A stretch of DNA of 64,000 nucleotides from Planctomycetota bacterium. GTDB taxonomy: Bacteria > Planctomycetota > OFTM77. Shown here in pieces: positions 17,615 to 25,325 of this stretch. The stretch covers positions 82,003-146,002 of the forward strand of contig JAJDCO010000057.1 of NCBI GenBank assembly GCA_029260795.1. The letters run 5' to 3'. A program made the position numbers and the translations under genes. The notes beneath the pieces were generated by a model. The model worked only from the letters and a program-made list of their open reading frames with translations, searched no databases and was not told where the DNA came from. Every line of letters starts with the position of its first letter. Position 1 is the first letter of the stretch.

Positions 17615-19123
17615 TCAGCGGCGGTAGAGGTCGGCGGTGCTTCCTCCGCCACCCAGGATGAGCACGCCGTCGTTGTCGAGGACTCGTCCGAAGGGCGTGG
17701 CGCGCGGTACGGTCAAGCCTCCCGTGACGCGGAAGCTTTGGCTGCCGTAGAGGTCGATCTCGCCGCGAGGGTTGATCGTGACCTCGGAGAGGTCGCCCTT
17801 GAGAGTGATCTCGAGACCACCGGCTACCAAGGCCTCACCACCGGGAAGTGCGATCACGGCCGGCAGAGCGCGGGCGATTTGCAGGCCGGCCACGTGGGTG
17901 AACGTTCCTCCGAAGATGTTGGTGCGCCATTCCTCACCCGAGTTGACCGATGCGACGGCGAGGTCGGCGGGATCGCCCGAGTTGAGGAAGGCCGTGAAGT
18001 CGATGTTGACTCCGCCCGCGAGGAGGACGCGGCCGTTGTCGAGTGCGGCTGCGCTGTGCAGCATGCGACCGGTGTTGAAGACTTGCGGAATGAACGAGAA
18101 GCCGTCGCTCGCCGTGTCCCAGAGATACGCCGTGTTCGAGACGAAGGGCACGTTGACGATCGGAATCAACGTCAGGCCGCCGGCGACCACGACATCGCCC
18201 GCGCCGTTGGTCGTCGCGGTGTGAAGTGCCTTGGGCTCGAGCATCGAGCCGCCGGCCCGGAAGGTTTCGGTGATTGGGTCGAAGAGCTCGCTCGAAGCAC
18301 GCAAGCCGGCAAAGAGCTGCAGGATGCCGGTCGTGTCGAGGATCTCGAAGCCACCCGTGATCAGCACTTCGCCGTTGCCTGTCACGGATGCGGCATGGCC
18401 GGCGCGTGCGATCGACATTTGGAAGCCGGTGCAGCTGGGCACGCTCGGATCGAGCACGATCGCGGCATCGGTCGGTTGACCGTCGACCCCGAGACCGCCC
18501 GCGATGAACACTCGTCCGTCGGGCAGCGGCGTCGCGCTGGCCAGGAGCGGGATCGGACACGGCAACGGCAACGACGTCATCTCTTCGAGCCTCGGATCGA
18601 AGAGATGAGCCACCGGCGAAAGAGCCGGAAGGATCAGGGTCCGACCGTCGGCGAGCGTCACCATGGCACCGTTGCCGGTGATCGGTACGTCGAGAGCATC
18701 CAGAGTGGGGCGCGCCGTCTCAGCCGGCATGCCGACGACCCGCACCAGATTGCTGACGGTGTCCAGGACGTCGAGGGCGACCGCCTGGAAGGAGAGCCGC
18801 ACGCCGTCGAGGCGAGCGTCGTTCGGAAGCAAGGCCGGGATCGTGCGCTGTCCTTGAGCGTCGAGTGAGCCGACGAAACCCGGCAAGCCGGCTGCCAGAC
18901 CGAGGAAGCGCACACCGATTCCCAGTGCCGCTTGGCCGCCGGGCAGCGGAGTGCTCTGCTCTGCGAGATCGAAGAGCAGGAGGTACGGCCGATTCGCATC
19001 GCCTTCGATCGAGAAGGTGACTGGCGCTCCGAGCACACCACCCTGAGAATCCAAATCCCAGCCTTGGGAGAAGGCCGGGCAGGACAGGGCGAGCAACAGC
19101 GTCGACAGGAGCAGTGGGCGCAT
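17615..19123 (-). CDS. Secreted kelch-type propeller protein with N-terminal shared beta domain
   Basis: A 502-residue exported protein with a signal peptide (RPLLLSTLLLALSCPAFSQ); AAGGA seven bases before ATG 19123 sets the start. Residues about 20-130 form a beta domain (GAPVTFSIEGDANRPYLLLF, GFVGSLDAQGQRTIPALLP, LSFQAVALD) resembling the C-terminal modules of other secreted proteins in this window. The rest is a kelch/galactose-oxidase-like propeller with repeated DGRVFIAGG, NGEVLITGG, NGRVLLAGG and GGEALVAGG blades. There is no copper-site motif I can identify, so enzymatic activity is not supported. Probably a surface or secreted binding protein. Confidence 0.85.
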   Translation of the reverse strand: MRPLLLSTLLLALSCPAFSQGWDLDSQGGVLGAPVTFSIEGDANRPYLLLFDLAEQSTPLPGGQAALGIGVRFLGLAAGLPGFVGSLDAQGQRTIPALLPNDARLDGVRLSFQAVALDVLDTVSNLVRVVGMPAETARPTLDALDVPITGNGAMVTLADGRTLILPALSPVAHLFDPRLEEMTSLPLPCPIPLLASATPLPDGRVFIAGGLGVDGQPTDAAIVLDPSVPSCTGFQMSIARAGHAASVTGNGEVLITGGFEILDTTGILQLFAGLRASSELFDPITETFRAGGSMLEPKALHTATTNGAGDVVVAGGLTLIPIVNVPFVSNTAYLWDTASDGFSFIPQVFNTGRMLHSAAALDNGRVLLAGGVNIDFTAFLNSGDPADLAVASVNSGEEWRTNIFGGTFTHVAGLQIARALPAVIALPGGEALVAGGLEITLKGDLSEVTINPRGEIDLYGSQSFRVTGGLTVPRATPFGRVLDNDGVLILGGGGSTADLYRR

Positions 19124-19240
19124 CACGAGTTCCTTCTCTCGGGGGGCATCGGGCGAATCCGCCCATGATAGCGGGTGAATCGCGCCGTCCCAGCACTCGA
19201 TCCCAGAGAAAAGCCAGGCCGAGCGACGCGATCGTGACCC

Positions 19241-19885
19241 TCACTTGCCAAAATGGATCTCGGTCGGGCTGGGGCCAGACTGGGTCCACTCGAGATCCAG
19301 AGCCTCGGAGGACGTGCCGGCGACGAGGACGCTGTAAGAGCCGGGCGGGAGCTCCAGGGAAAGCTGTCCCCAGGTGTCGGTCGTGAATGTGCTCGTGTCT
19401 ACTCCGAGCTCGCTCCAGCGCTCGAAGACGATGTCGGTATCGGAAAGCACTCCTCCGCTGGCAGCGTCTCGACAGGTCAGCCTCGCCTCCACCAGCCTGA
19501 TGTCGAGAGGGACTCGAGTGAGGCGACCCGCCGGTACCGTGACCGAGTGCGCGGTTCGCCAAGGACCGGGAACCGTTACGAGGAGGATGTGCTCCCCGGG
19601 CGCGAGCGGGCCCAGCGAGACCGAGGCCTCGGCATCCGTCGGCTGTCGGAGGACGATGAGCCCCCGGCCGTTGGCCGAGGGAGCGTAATAGTCGCTCGCT
19701 CGCTCGATCAGCTCGACGCGGACATTGGCCGCCGCCCGGGTCCCGTTGATGGAGATCTCAGCCTCGAGTCGGGCGGGACAGCGAGTCGAGAGAGCGAAGT
19801 CGCGGCGGACGACCTTGCTTCTCGGCCGGATCCTTGCCGGCACCCGGCCGAGTCGCTCTAATCTGATGGAATTCCGCTCGTTCAT
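19241..19885 (-). CDS. Hypothetical beta-sandwich (carboxypeptidase-regulatory-like) protein
   Basis: A 214-residue protein with two beta domains of CarboxypepD_reg style: ANVRVELIERASDYY with SLGPLAPGEHILLVTVPG, and GVLSDTDIVFERWSELGVD with LELPPGSYSVLVAG. No signal peptide is visible; the N-terminus is basic (RLERLGRVPARIRPRSK). It resembles the repeat units of the large protein at 43.8-46.2 kb, so it could be the 3' part of a similar gene that lost its 5' end. The ribosome binding site before the ATG is weak. Function unknown. Confidence 0.6.
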   Translation of the reverse strand: MNERNSIRLERLGRVPARIRPRSKVVRRDFALSTRCPARLEAEISINGTRAAANVRVELIERASDYYAPSANGRGLIVLRQPTDAEASVSLGPLAPGEHILLVTVPGPWRTAHSVTVPAGRLTRVPLDIRLVEARLTCRDAASGGVLSDTDIVFERWSELGVDTSTFTTDTWGQLSLELPPGSYSVLVAGTSSEALDLEWTQSGPSPTEIHFGK

Positions 19886-20076
19886 TGGTCACCCACGCCC
19901 TCGGCGGGTCCGTCGAATTCGAATTGGCCGTCGTTGTCGACGTCATGAAGCTCTGGCAGGTCATCCGTATCACGCGTGCAGTCGCCTCGAACTCATCCGT
20001 CGGTTTCGCCCTGACGCGCAGCACCAGACGGCACGATTATCCGAGGTACGAGCTCCCGCCCGGGAGGGGAGGCGGC

Positions 20077-21084
20077 ATGTACAAGTTTCTCGTCGTGATC
20101 TCAGACTTCATCGCATTGGTTTCCGGCCTGCTGCTCCTCGTTGGTTGTCAGTCCCCTCTTTGGAGCGTCGAGCTTGGTGGGCCGGCGCTTGGATTCGGGA
20201 ACGAGATCGCGTTCTCTCCCGATGGTAAATTGTTGTTCCTGGGTTGCAGCAGGAACGGGACGTTCCGTTGCGTCGACCCAGAGGATGGAAGGACGATCTG
20301 GAGTGTAACCGCCCACGAGGACGACAGGTCAGCTTGGCTGCTGGCAGTCACTGCCATTGCTGTCAGTGAAGACGGGCGAAAAGTCGTCACGGGTACGGCA
20401 GGTGCGAGGTCGGGAAAGGTGCGCGTTTGGGAGGCGTCTTCCGGCACGTTCGATGGCCGTTTGGATCCAATAGGACTCCTGTCCGGTGTTGTAGCCGATG
20501 TTGCAATTGATGAGCATGGGGATCGTATTGCGGCCTGCGATGAGAACGGCGCGATTGCTCTCTGGCGGGACGGCGGGAGGCTCTTGGCTGTGACGTGGCG
20601 CGCCCCAGCCGCTGTTGTTCAAATGGTTTTTGATTGTACAGGTCGGCTGAATTGCGTGGACCTGCAGGGAGGTGTCATTATCATCAATCCTGATGGTCGT
20701 GTTGAGCGCCATCAGCTGACTGGCGAGCTGGGCGTGGCAGGCGCGACGATCAATTCCAGGGGCGATCGCGCGGCGTTCGGCACGTACGACGGGCAGCTAC
20801 GAGTCTATGAGGTAGAGTCTCAAGAAGTCTTGTGGGGTTGTGATTTCGAGCAAGGGAATTGGCCGTACATTGGTCCAATAAGAAGAGTTGCCTTTGCTGG
20901 GCCATCGCAGCTGATCGTGGTACTAAGAGGCGAAGAGAGGATTCCTGTATATGAAGATGGTGAACTGCTGCGCACCCACAGAGTTGGTAGGACGGGTGTT
21001 AATGCAGTGGCCTTGAGCCATTCACGGCGAGCGCTTTGCGCCATTTTTTCGGACACGTTTGGTCGGTATTGGTTGATCGACTAA
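20077..21084 (+). CDS. WD40/PQQ-like beta-propeller lipoprotein
   Basis: A 335-residue protein beginning at ATG 20077 after a strong AGGGGAGG site; the frame is open further upstream, but only this start gives a lipoprotein signal (FIALVSGLLLLVGCQS). WD40-like blades follow: EIAFSPDGKLLFLGCS, IAVSEDGRKVVTGTAGA with KVRVWEASSG, VAIDEHGDRIAACDENGAIALW, and TINSRGDRAAFGTYDGQLRVYE. Such proteins are scaffolds; no enzyme motif is visible. Codon use is visibly more A/T-rich at third positions than its neighbours, which suggests recent transfer or weak expression selection. Confidence 0.8.
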   Translation: MYKFLVVISDFIALVSGLLLLVGCQSPLWSVELGGPALGFGNEIAFSPDGKLLFLGCSRNGTFRCVDPEDGRTIWSVTAHEDDRSAWLLAVTAIAVSEDGRKVVTGTAGARSGKVRVWEASSGTFDGRLDPIGLLSGVVADVAIDEHGDRIAACDENGAIALWRDGGRLLAVTWRAPAAVVQMVFDCTGRLNCVDLQGGVIIINPDGRVERHQLTGELGVAGATINSRGDRAAFGTYDGQLRVYEVESQEVLWGCDFEQGNWPYIGPIRRVAFAGPSQLIVVLRGEERIPVYEDGELLRTHRVGRTGVNAVALSHSRRALCAIFSDTFGRYWLID

Positions 21085-21832
21085 GAGGCATCTCGTTGAG
21101 AGATGCCCGGACGCAATGCCGGCCCTTGCCCAAAGGCCTGGGTCCAAGGATGAGCACCCCGGGTCGGCTCCGGGCCGGTCGTTCAGCATTCTGTTCTACC
21201 GGGCGCCTTCAGCTCGAACCGTTGGCGCCCGGGAATCGAGCCCGAAACGCGCGAATGAGATTGCGTGCGGGTATCCGGGCGGACGCGGCCCGGATGCGGG
21301 GAAGCCTGATTCCGAGTGCGCGCGCGACCTGGCGCGCCTCGCCCGCCACATCAACGGACGGTTCGTTCCCCGCATCGGCTCGCGAGCTCGTGACCTCGCT
21401 GTCGCATCCAGAGATGGTCGCATCCGAAGCGGGTTGTTTCATTCGACTCGTCATCGCTCAAACTCCTCGAGGTGGCCGCAATTATGTTCATCGAGGGCCT
21501 CGGTCGACACCTCGTCCGCAGAAGCCCGTTGACCCGCGGCTCGGGCATTCGGTCTTCCGATCTGCAACGCCGAAAGCGGCCCCGAGACTCGACACGAAAA
21601 ACTGAGGGCCACAACACGCCAGCCGACGCATGCGCTTGCACGATCGAGCCGAATCCGAGCGCTGCAGTGCCCTCGAGATGGCCGGATGGAGGCTCGGCTG
21701 GCGGCCCACCGGTCCCGCGGCCGACGGCGTCGGAGACTCTCGACGACCTGGAAACCGATCGGGAAAGGTGATTAAGTCAGGTGCGTTCCATTGTGCGGCG
21801 AAGGAGTGTCGCTTCTTGTGTCAGGGGACCCG
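21085..21832. other. Region without a supported gene
   Basis: Open frames occur on both strands but none has protein-like composition with family features. The only one with a reasonable start is an 81-codon minus-strand frame at 21209-21454. Confidence 0.5.
21209..21454 (-). CDS. Possible small protein, weak evidence
   Basis: An 81-codon minus-strand frame with GAGGAG eight bases before its ATG. The C-terminal half (AGEARQVARALGIRLPRI, then NLIRAFRARFPGANG) could form a basic helix. No family is recognised and the overlapping plus-strand frames are equally open, so this may be chance. Confidence 0.2.
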   Translation of the reverse strand: MTSRMKQPASDATISGCDSEVTSSRADAGNEPSVDVAGEARQVARALGIRLPRIRAASARIPARNLIRAFRARFPGANGSS

Positions 21833-24088
21833 ATGATCACGGCCACTTTGCTAAGCATTCGCCCTCCCGTTCTCGTTTCTGCCTTCATCGCGCTGGCGGC
21901 GTTGGGATCGGTGGCGCAAGAGAAGCCCGTCAAGACCCGGCCGCATCGCGTCCAGGAATGGCTCGACCGGACTGAGGGTTTCTACGCCGGACGCGACGCG
22001 GCTCAGCTGCGTCGCAGCTCGGGATGGAAGCACTTCGTCAAGATCCGACGCTTTCTGAAGGCGCGGACGGTCGGCGGTGTTCCTCCGACCGCGGGGGTTC
22101 AGATGCAGGCGTACTTGGCCGGGCTTTCGCGAAGCAAGGTGCCGAAGCTCGGTGCCGACTGGACCCCGGTCGGACCGTCGAACGTCTCGGGCCGCATCGT
22201 CGATCTGAAGTTCCATCCCACCAACTCCCAGCTCGTCTATGCCGCCTCAGCGAGCGGTGGAGTGTGGATCTCGTCCGACGGCGGAGACACCTGGCGCACG
22301 ACCACGGACTCGCTGCCTTCCCTCGCCATCGGCGCCGTCTGTGTGCTGCCCACGGATCCGAACGTCATTCTCGCCGCGACCGGAGAGGGACTCCACTGGA
22401 CGTACGTGGTCTACGGCATGGGCATCTTCAAGTCCACCGATGCCGGCGAGACGTGGGCTCCGACGAGTCTCACGCACGAGATCACCGACAACCATGGCTT
22501 CCATGTGATGGAGGCGAACCCGTTCACGGGAACCGTCCTCGCCGGTGCGAATGATGGCCTTTGGCGTTCGACCGATGAGGGGGATACGTGGACGCGGGTC
22601 CTCGCGGGGGCCGAGTACTACGACGTCCAATGGAAGCCCGGAAGCGCGAGCCGCGTGTACGCGACGAAGGGAAACGCGGCGAGCGGCAACGGGGTCAAGG
22701 TATCGAACGACGATGGTCTCACCTGGGCTCCGGCTGGGATCGGGCAGCCGGCGAGCTCCCTCATCAGCAAGACGAAGCTGGCGGTGACGCCGTCGGACCC
22801 CAGTGTCCTCTATGCCCACTTCGGCAACCGCCTGACGGGTGGCACGCTCGGCATCTATCGCAGTACCGATGATGGCGCGACCTGGAGCGCACGCAACACG
22901 ACGCTCAATATCTCGGGGTCACAGGGCACCTACGCGGTCACGATCGGCGTCGATCCGGACGACCCTCAGCGAGTCATCGCCGGCGGTATCGAGGTGTACC
23001 TCTCCACCGACGGGGGGCTCACCTTCGCGGAGACCGGCGACGGAGACCCGCTCGGGGACGACACCGCGATCCATTGGGACCACCACGCGATCGTCTGGGA
23101 GCCGGGATCGAGCAGCAACGTGTGGGTGGGAACGGACGGCGGTCCCTGGCGCTCGACCGACAACGGTGATACGTGGAGCCCGAAGCGGGATGGTCTTCTG
23201 ACGACTCAGTTCTACGACGTCGGGATCGATGCCAACGATTCCGACTTCGCGATGGGAGGCAGCCAAGACAACGGTCTGCCCTGGGTCGAGGCGCCAGGCA
23301 CCCCCTGGTTCCCGTCGACTCTCACCGCCGACGGGCTCGCCTCCTACGTCGAAACACAGGACTCGAGCACGATCCACGCGGAGTCACAGTTCGGTGGACA
23401 CGTAAGGAGCCGCGATCGCGGGCAGAGCTGGGTCGAGACGACGAACGGTCTCACCGGAGTCTCCCGAGCCTTCGCTCCGCTCGACCTCGACCCCAACCGC
23501 GCGGGCCATCTCTACACGGGGACATCCGACGGAATCTTTCGCACCGACGATGGTCAGGACCTTTGGGTACGCGTTGCGTTGCAGCAGGCGACCTGGATCT
23601 CGATCAGCCGGGTGGACGGCGACATCGTCTGGACGACGGATGGCCTCGAGCAGGTCAACCCGCCCGTGCGATTCACGACGAATGACGGTGGAAGCTGGAC
23701 GTTTCCGGCGCCGTATGGATTCGCCGTGGGCAACGAGACGAAGATCCTGGCGCACCCGACCGATTCCGCCACGGCCTTCGTCACCTTTGCTGGCTACTCG
23801 GGCGTGGCTCACGTGGCCCGCACGCAGGATTTCGGCGCAACCTGGGAGGACGTGAGCGGCGACTTCCCGCCCGACCCGGCCAACACGATGGTGGTCGATC
23901 CCGCCCATCCAGCCCACTGGTACGTGGGAACCGACACCGGCGTCTGGTTCAGCAAGGACGAGGGCACCCGGTGGTTCCGCCTCGGTACGTTTCCGAATGT
24001 CGTGGTCTACGATCTGGAGCTCCATCCAGGCGAGCGCCAGCTCGTCGCGGCCACCTACGGGCGAGGAATCTGGACCATCGATCTCTAG
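21833..24088 (+). CDS. Secreted sortilin/BNR-type beta-propeller protein
   Basis: A 751-residue exported protein. AGGGGAC before ATG 21833 and the signal peptide (LVSAFIALAALGSVAQ) set the start. After a helical segment (about residues 25-100) come many BNR/Asp-box blades: GGVWISSDGGDTWR, GIFKSTDAGETWAP, GLWRSTDEGDTWTR, GIYRSTDDGATWS, GVWFSKDEGTRWFR. The arrangement matches the large VPS10/sortilin-like and GH74-like propellers common in planctomycete secretomes. Catalytic Asp pairs of GH74 enzymes cannot be assigned, so a binding role is as likely as hydrolysis. The closing blade GRGIWTIDL at the C-terminus shows the protein is complete. Confidence 0.88.
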   Translation: MITATLLSIRPPVLVSAFIALAALGSVAQEKPVKTRPHRVQEWLDRTEGFYAGRDAAQLRRSSGWKHFVKIRRFLKARTVGGVPPTAGVQMQAYLAGLSRSKVPKLGADWTPVGPSNVSGRIVDLKFHPTNSQLVYAASASGGVWISSDGGDTWRTTTDSLPSLAIGAVCVLPTDPNVILAATGEGLHWTYVVYGMGIFKSTDAGETWAPTSLTHEITDNHGFHVMEANPFTGTVLAGANDGLWRSTDEGDTWTRVLAGAEYYDVQWKPGSASRVYATKGNAASGNGVKVSNDDGLTWAPAGIGQPASSLISKTKLAVTPSDPSVLYAHFGNRLTGGTLGIYRSTDDGATWSARNTTLNISGSQGTYAVTIGVDPDDPQRVIAGGIEVYLSTDGGLTFAETGDGDPLGDDTAIHWDHHAIVWEPGSSSNVWVGTDGGPWRSTDNGDTWSPKRDGLLTTQFYDVGIDANDSDFAMGGSQDNGLPWVEAPGTPWFPSTLTADGLASYVETQDSSTIHAESQFGGHVRSRDRGQSWVETTNGLTGVSRAFAPLDLDPNRAGHLYTGTSDGIFRTDDGQDLWVRVALQQATWISISRVDGDIVWTTDGLEQVNPPVRFTTNDGGSWTFPAPYGFAVGNETKILAHPTDSATAFVTFAGYSGVAHVARTQDFGATWEDVSGDFPPDPANTMVVDPAHPAHWYVGTDTGVWFSKDEGTRWFRLGTFPNVVVYDLELHPGERQLVAATYGRGIWTIDL

Positions 24089-24339
24089 GTGAGGCTTCCA
24101 GGCACGTTGTACAAGCTCGAGTCGGGGCGCACCATCGGGAAGCTCGTACTCGAGGCCTGGTCATGAGGCTGGGCGCCCTTGCGGATTGCGATCGGCGCCC
24201 GACAATGCACCGCACATCAGGAATGCGCGTCGCCCGCTGTGCCTGACGGGAGCAAATGAGCTCTTCAACCACGACACGGGTGCTCTGCAGGTCACGTGGG
24301 ACGTGCCGTGCAGCCCACAACTTCGAGGAATGACCGACC

Positions 24340-24624
24340 ATGCTGACGATCGTCGCCAACATCCAGGCCAACGCCGATAAGATCGAGCGGGTCAAAGCCG
24401 AGCTCGAGAAGCTCGTCCCGATCACGCAGGCTGAGGAAGGCTGCATTCAGTACGACCTCCATCAGGACAACGAGGACCCCGCCCGCTTCTTGTTCTACGA
24501 AAACTGGGAGTCCCGTGAGCTCTGGCAGGTTCACATGAGTGCCCCTCATCTGGCGGCCTACCGGCAAGCCACCGAGGGGGCGGTGGCCGAGTTCACACTC
24601 CAGGAGATGAGCCGCCTCGGTTGA
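24340..24624 (+). CDS. ABM-domain (YgiN-like) putative quinol monooxygenase
   Basis: A 94-residue single-domain protein of the antibiotic-biosynthesis-monooxygenase fold: LTIVANIQANADKIERVKAE, then EEGCIQYDLHQDNEDPARFL and FYENWESRELWQVHMSAPHL, all hallmarks of the YgiN/ABM family. GAGGAA lies ten bases before the ATG. Relatives are cofactor-free monooxygenases acting on quinols or bind small aromatic or isoprenoid ligands. It stands alone between the propeller gene and a peptidase relic, so context gives no substrate. Confidence 0.93.
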   Translation: MLTIVANIQANADKIERVKAELEKLVPITQAEEGCIQYDLHQDNEDPARFLFYENWESRELWQVHMSAPHLAAYRQATEGAVAEFTLQEMSRLG

Positions 24625-24812
24625 CCTCGCCATAGGCCCGGGCACGCTGGCATACCGGGGCTCGCCAGTTCGATGTGGATCTCGGAGGTCGAGAGTCCAG
24701 TCAATCCAGGTCTCCGATTGGTGGATTCGCCTCGGCGCGCCGGTCATCCTTCTCGCCCTCGCAGACTGGTACATGATCGCCATGCCGGGCTACGGATACA
24801 GCGGTATTCCGG

Positions 24813-24929
24813 TATGCCTACTACCACACGCTGGGCGACACCATGGACAAGAGCGACTTCGAGCGCACGGCGAGGGTCGTCGTCGGCTTGCGCCACGTCG
24901 TGGAAGAGCTGGCGGCTACGGTCGAGTGA
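24813..24929 (+). pseudogene. M28 peptidase C-terminal relic
   Basis: The 38 codons before TGA 24927 read AYYHTLGDTMDKSDFERTA followed by a helical VVGLRHVVEELAATVE end, matching the C-terminus of M28 zinc aminopeptidases (YHTxxDTxDKxDF). In the adjacent frame just upstream, YSGIP resembles the segment that normally precedes it, so a frameshift near 24811 plus loss of the catalytic core is likely. No zinc-binding residues upstream are visible. Confidence 0.6.
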
Positions 24930-25325
24930 GTCGACCCGTCGCGACGGCGACGCCGTCGATCTGATCACCAGCAATCTTGAATCGCTCCCATGTCGGCCAG
25001 AGCATTTGGAGTGGAGGCGGTGGTCATCACCACCGGCGATGGCTGGAGAGGTACTTGAAAGGCAGGTCTGGACCAGGTGAACGCGGGCTCGAGGATCTGG
25101 TCACGCCCAGAGTATGAAGTAGAGACCGGCGGTAACTCCTACCGCGACGGCGATGATGAACAGGATGGACGTCATCGGAGACCTCTCTTGATTCGATCGG
25201 GGCATGAGCCCTCCCTCTTTCGGGCTTCCGCCCGATGTCGCGACGCGCGATCACCGGCAAGCGATGGTACGGTTGGGGCCATGGCAACCGGCGACAACCT
25301 TCACTCGAGACCGAGAGACTGGTCG
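24930..25325. other. Intergenic region upstream of the PSD1 gene
   Basis: Apart from the 24-codon membrane peptide at 25101-25175 on the minus strand, I see no gene. The plus frame that runs into the PSD1 gene is open but has no family similarity and is probably leader sequence. Confidence 0.5.
25101..25175 (-). CDS. 24-residue single-span membrane peptide
   Basis: The minus strand encodes MTSILFIIAVAVGV and then TAGLYFILWA, stop: one uninterrupted hydrophobic helix. GAGAGG lies about six bases before the ATG. The frame is far too short for ordinary gene calling, yet its composition is that of a real small membrane subunit. It is divergent from the PSD1 gene and shares its upstream region. 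Partner unknown. Confidence 0.45.
   Translation of the reverse strand: MTSILFIIAVAVGVTAGLYFILWA

Noticed and set aside
21036..21605. A 189-codon plus-strand frame after the WD40-like lipoprotein
   Set aside because: Composition is Arg/Ser/Pro-rich with no domain, no convincing ribosome binding site, and it overlaps the end of the lipoprotein gene.
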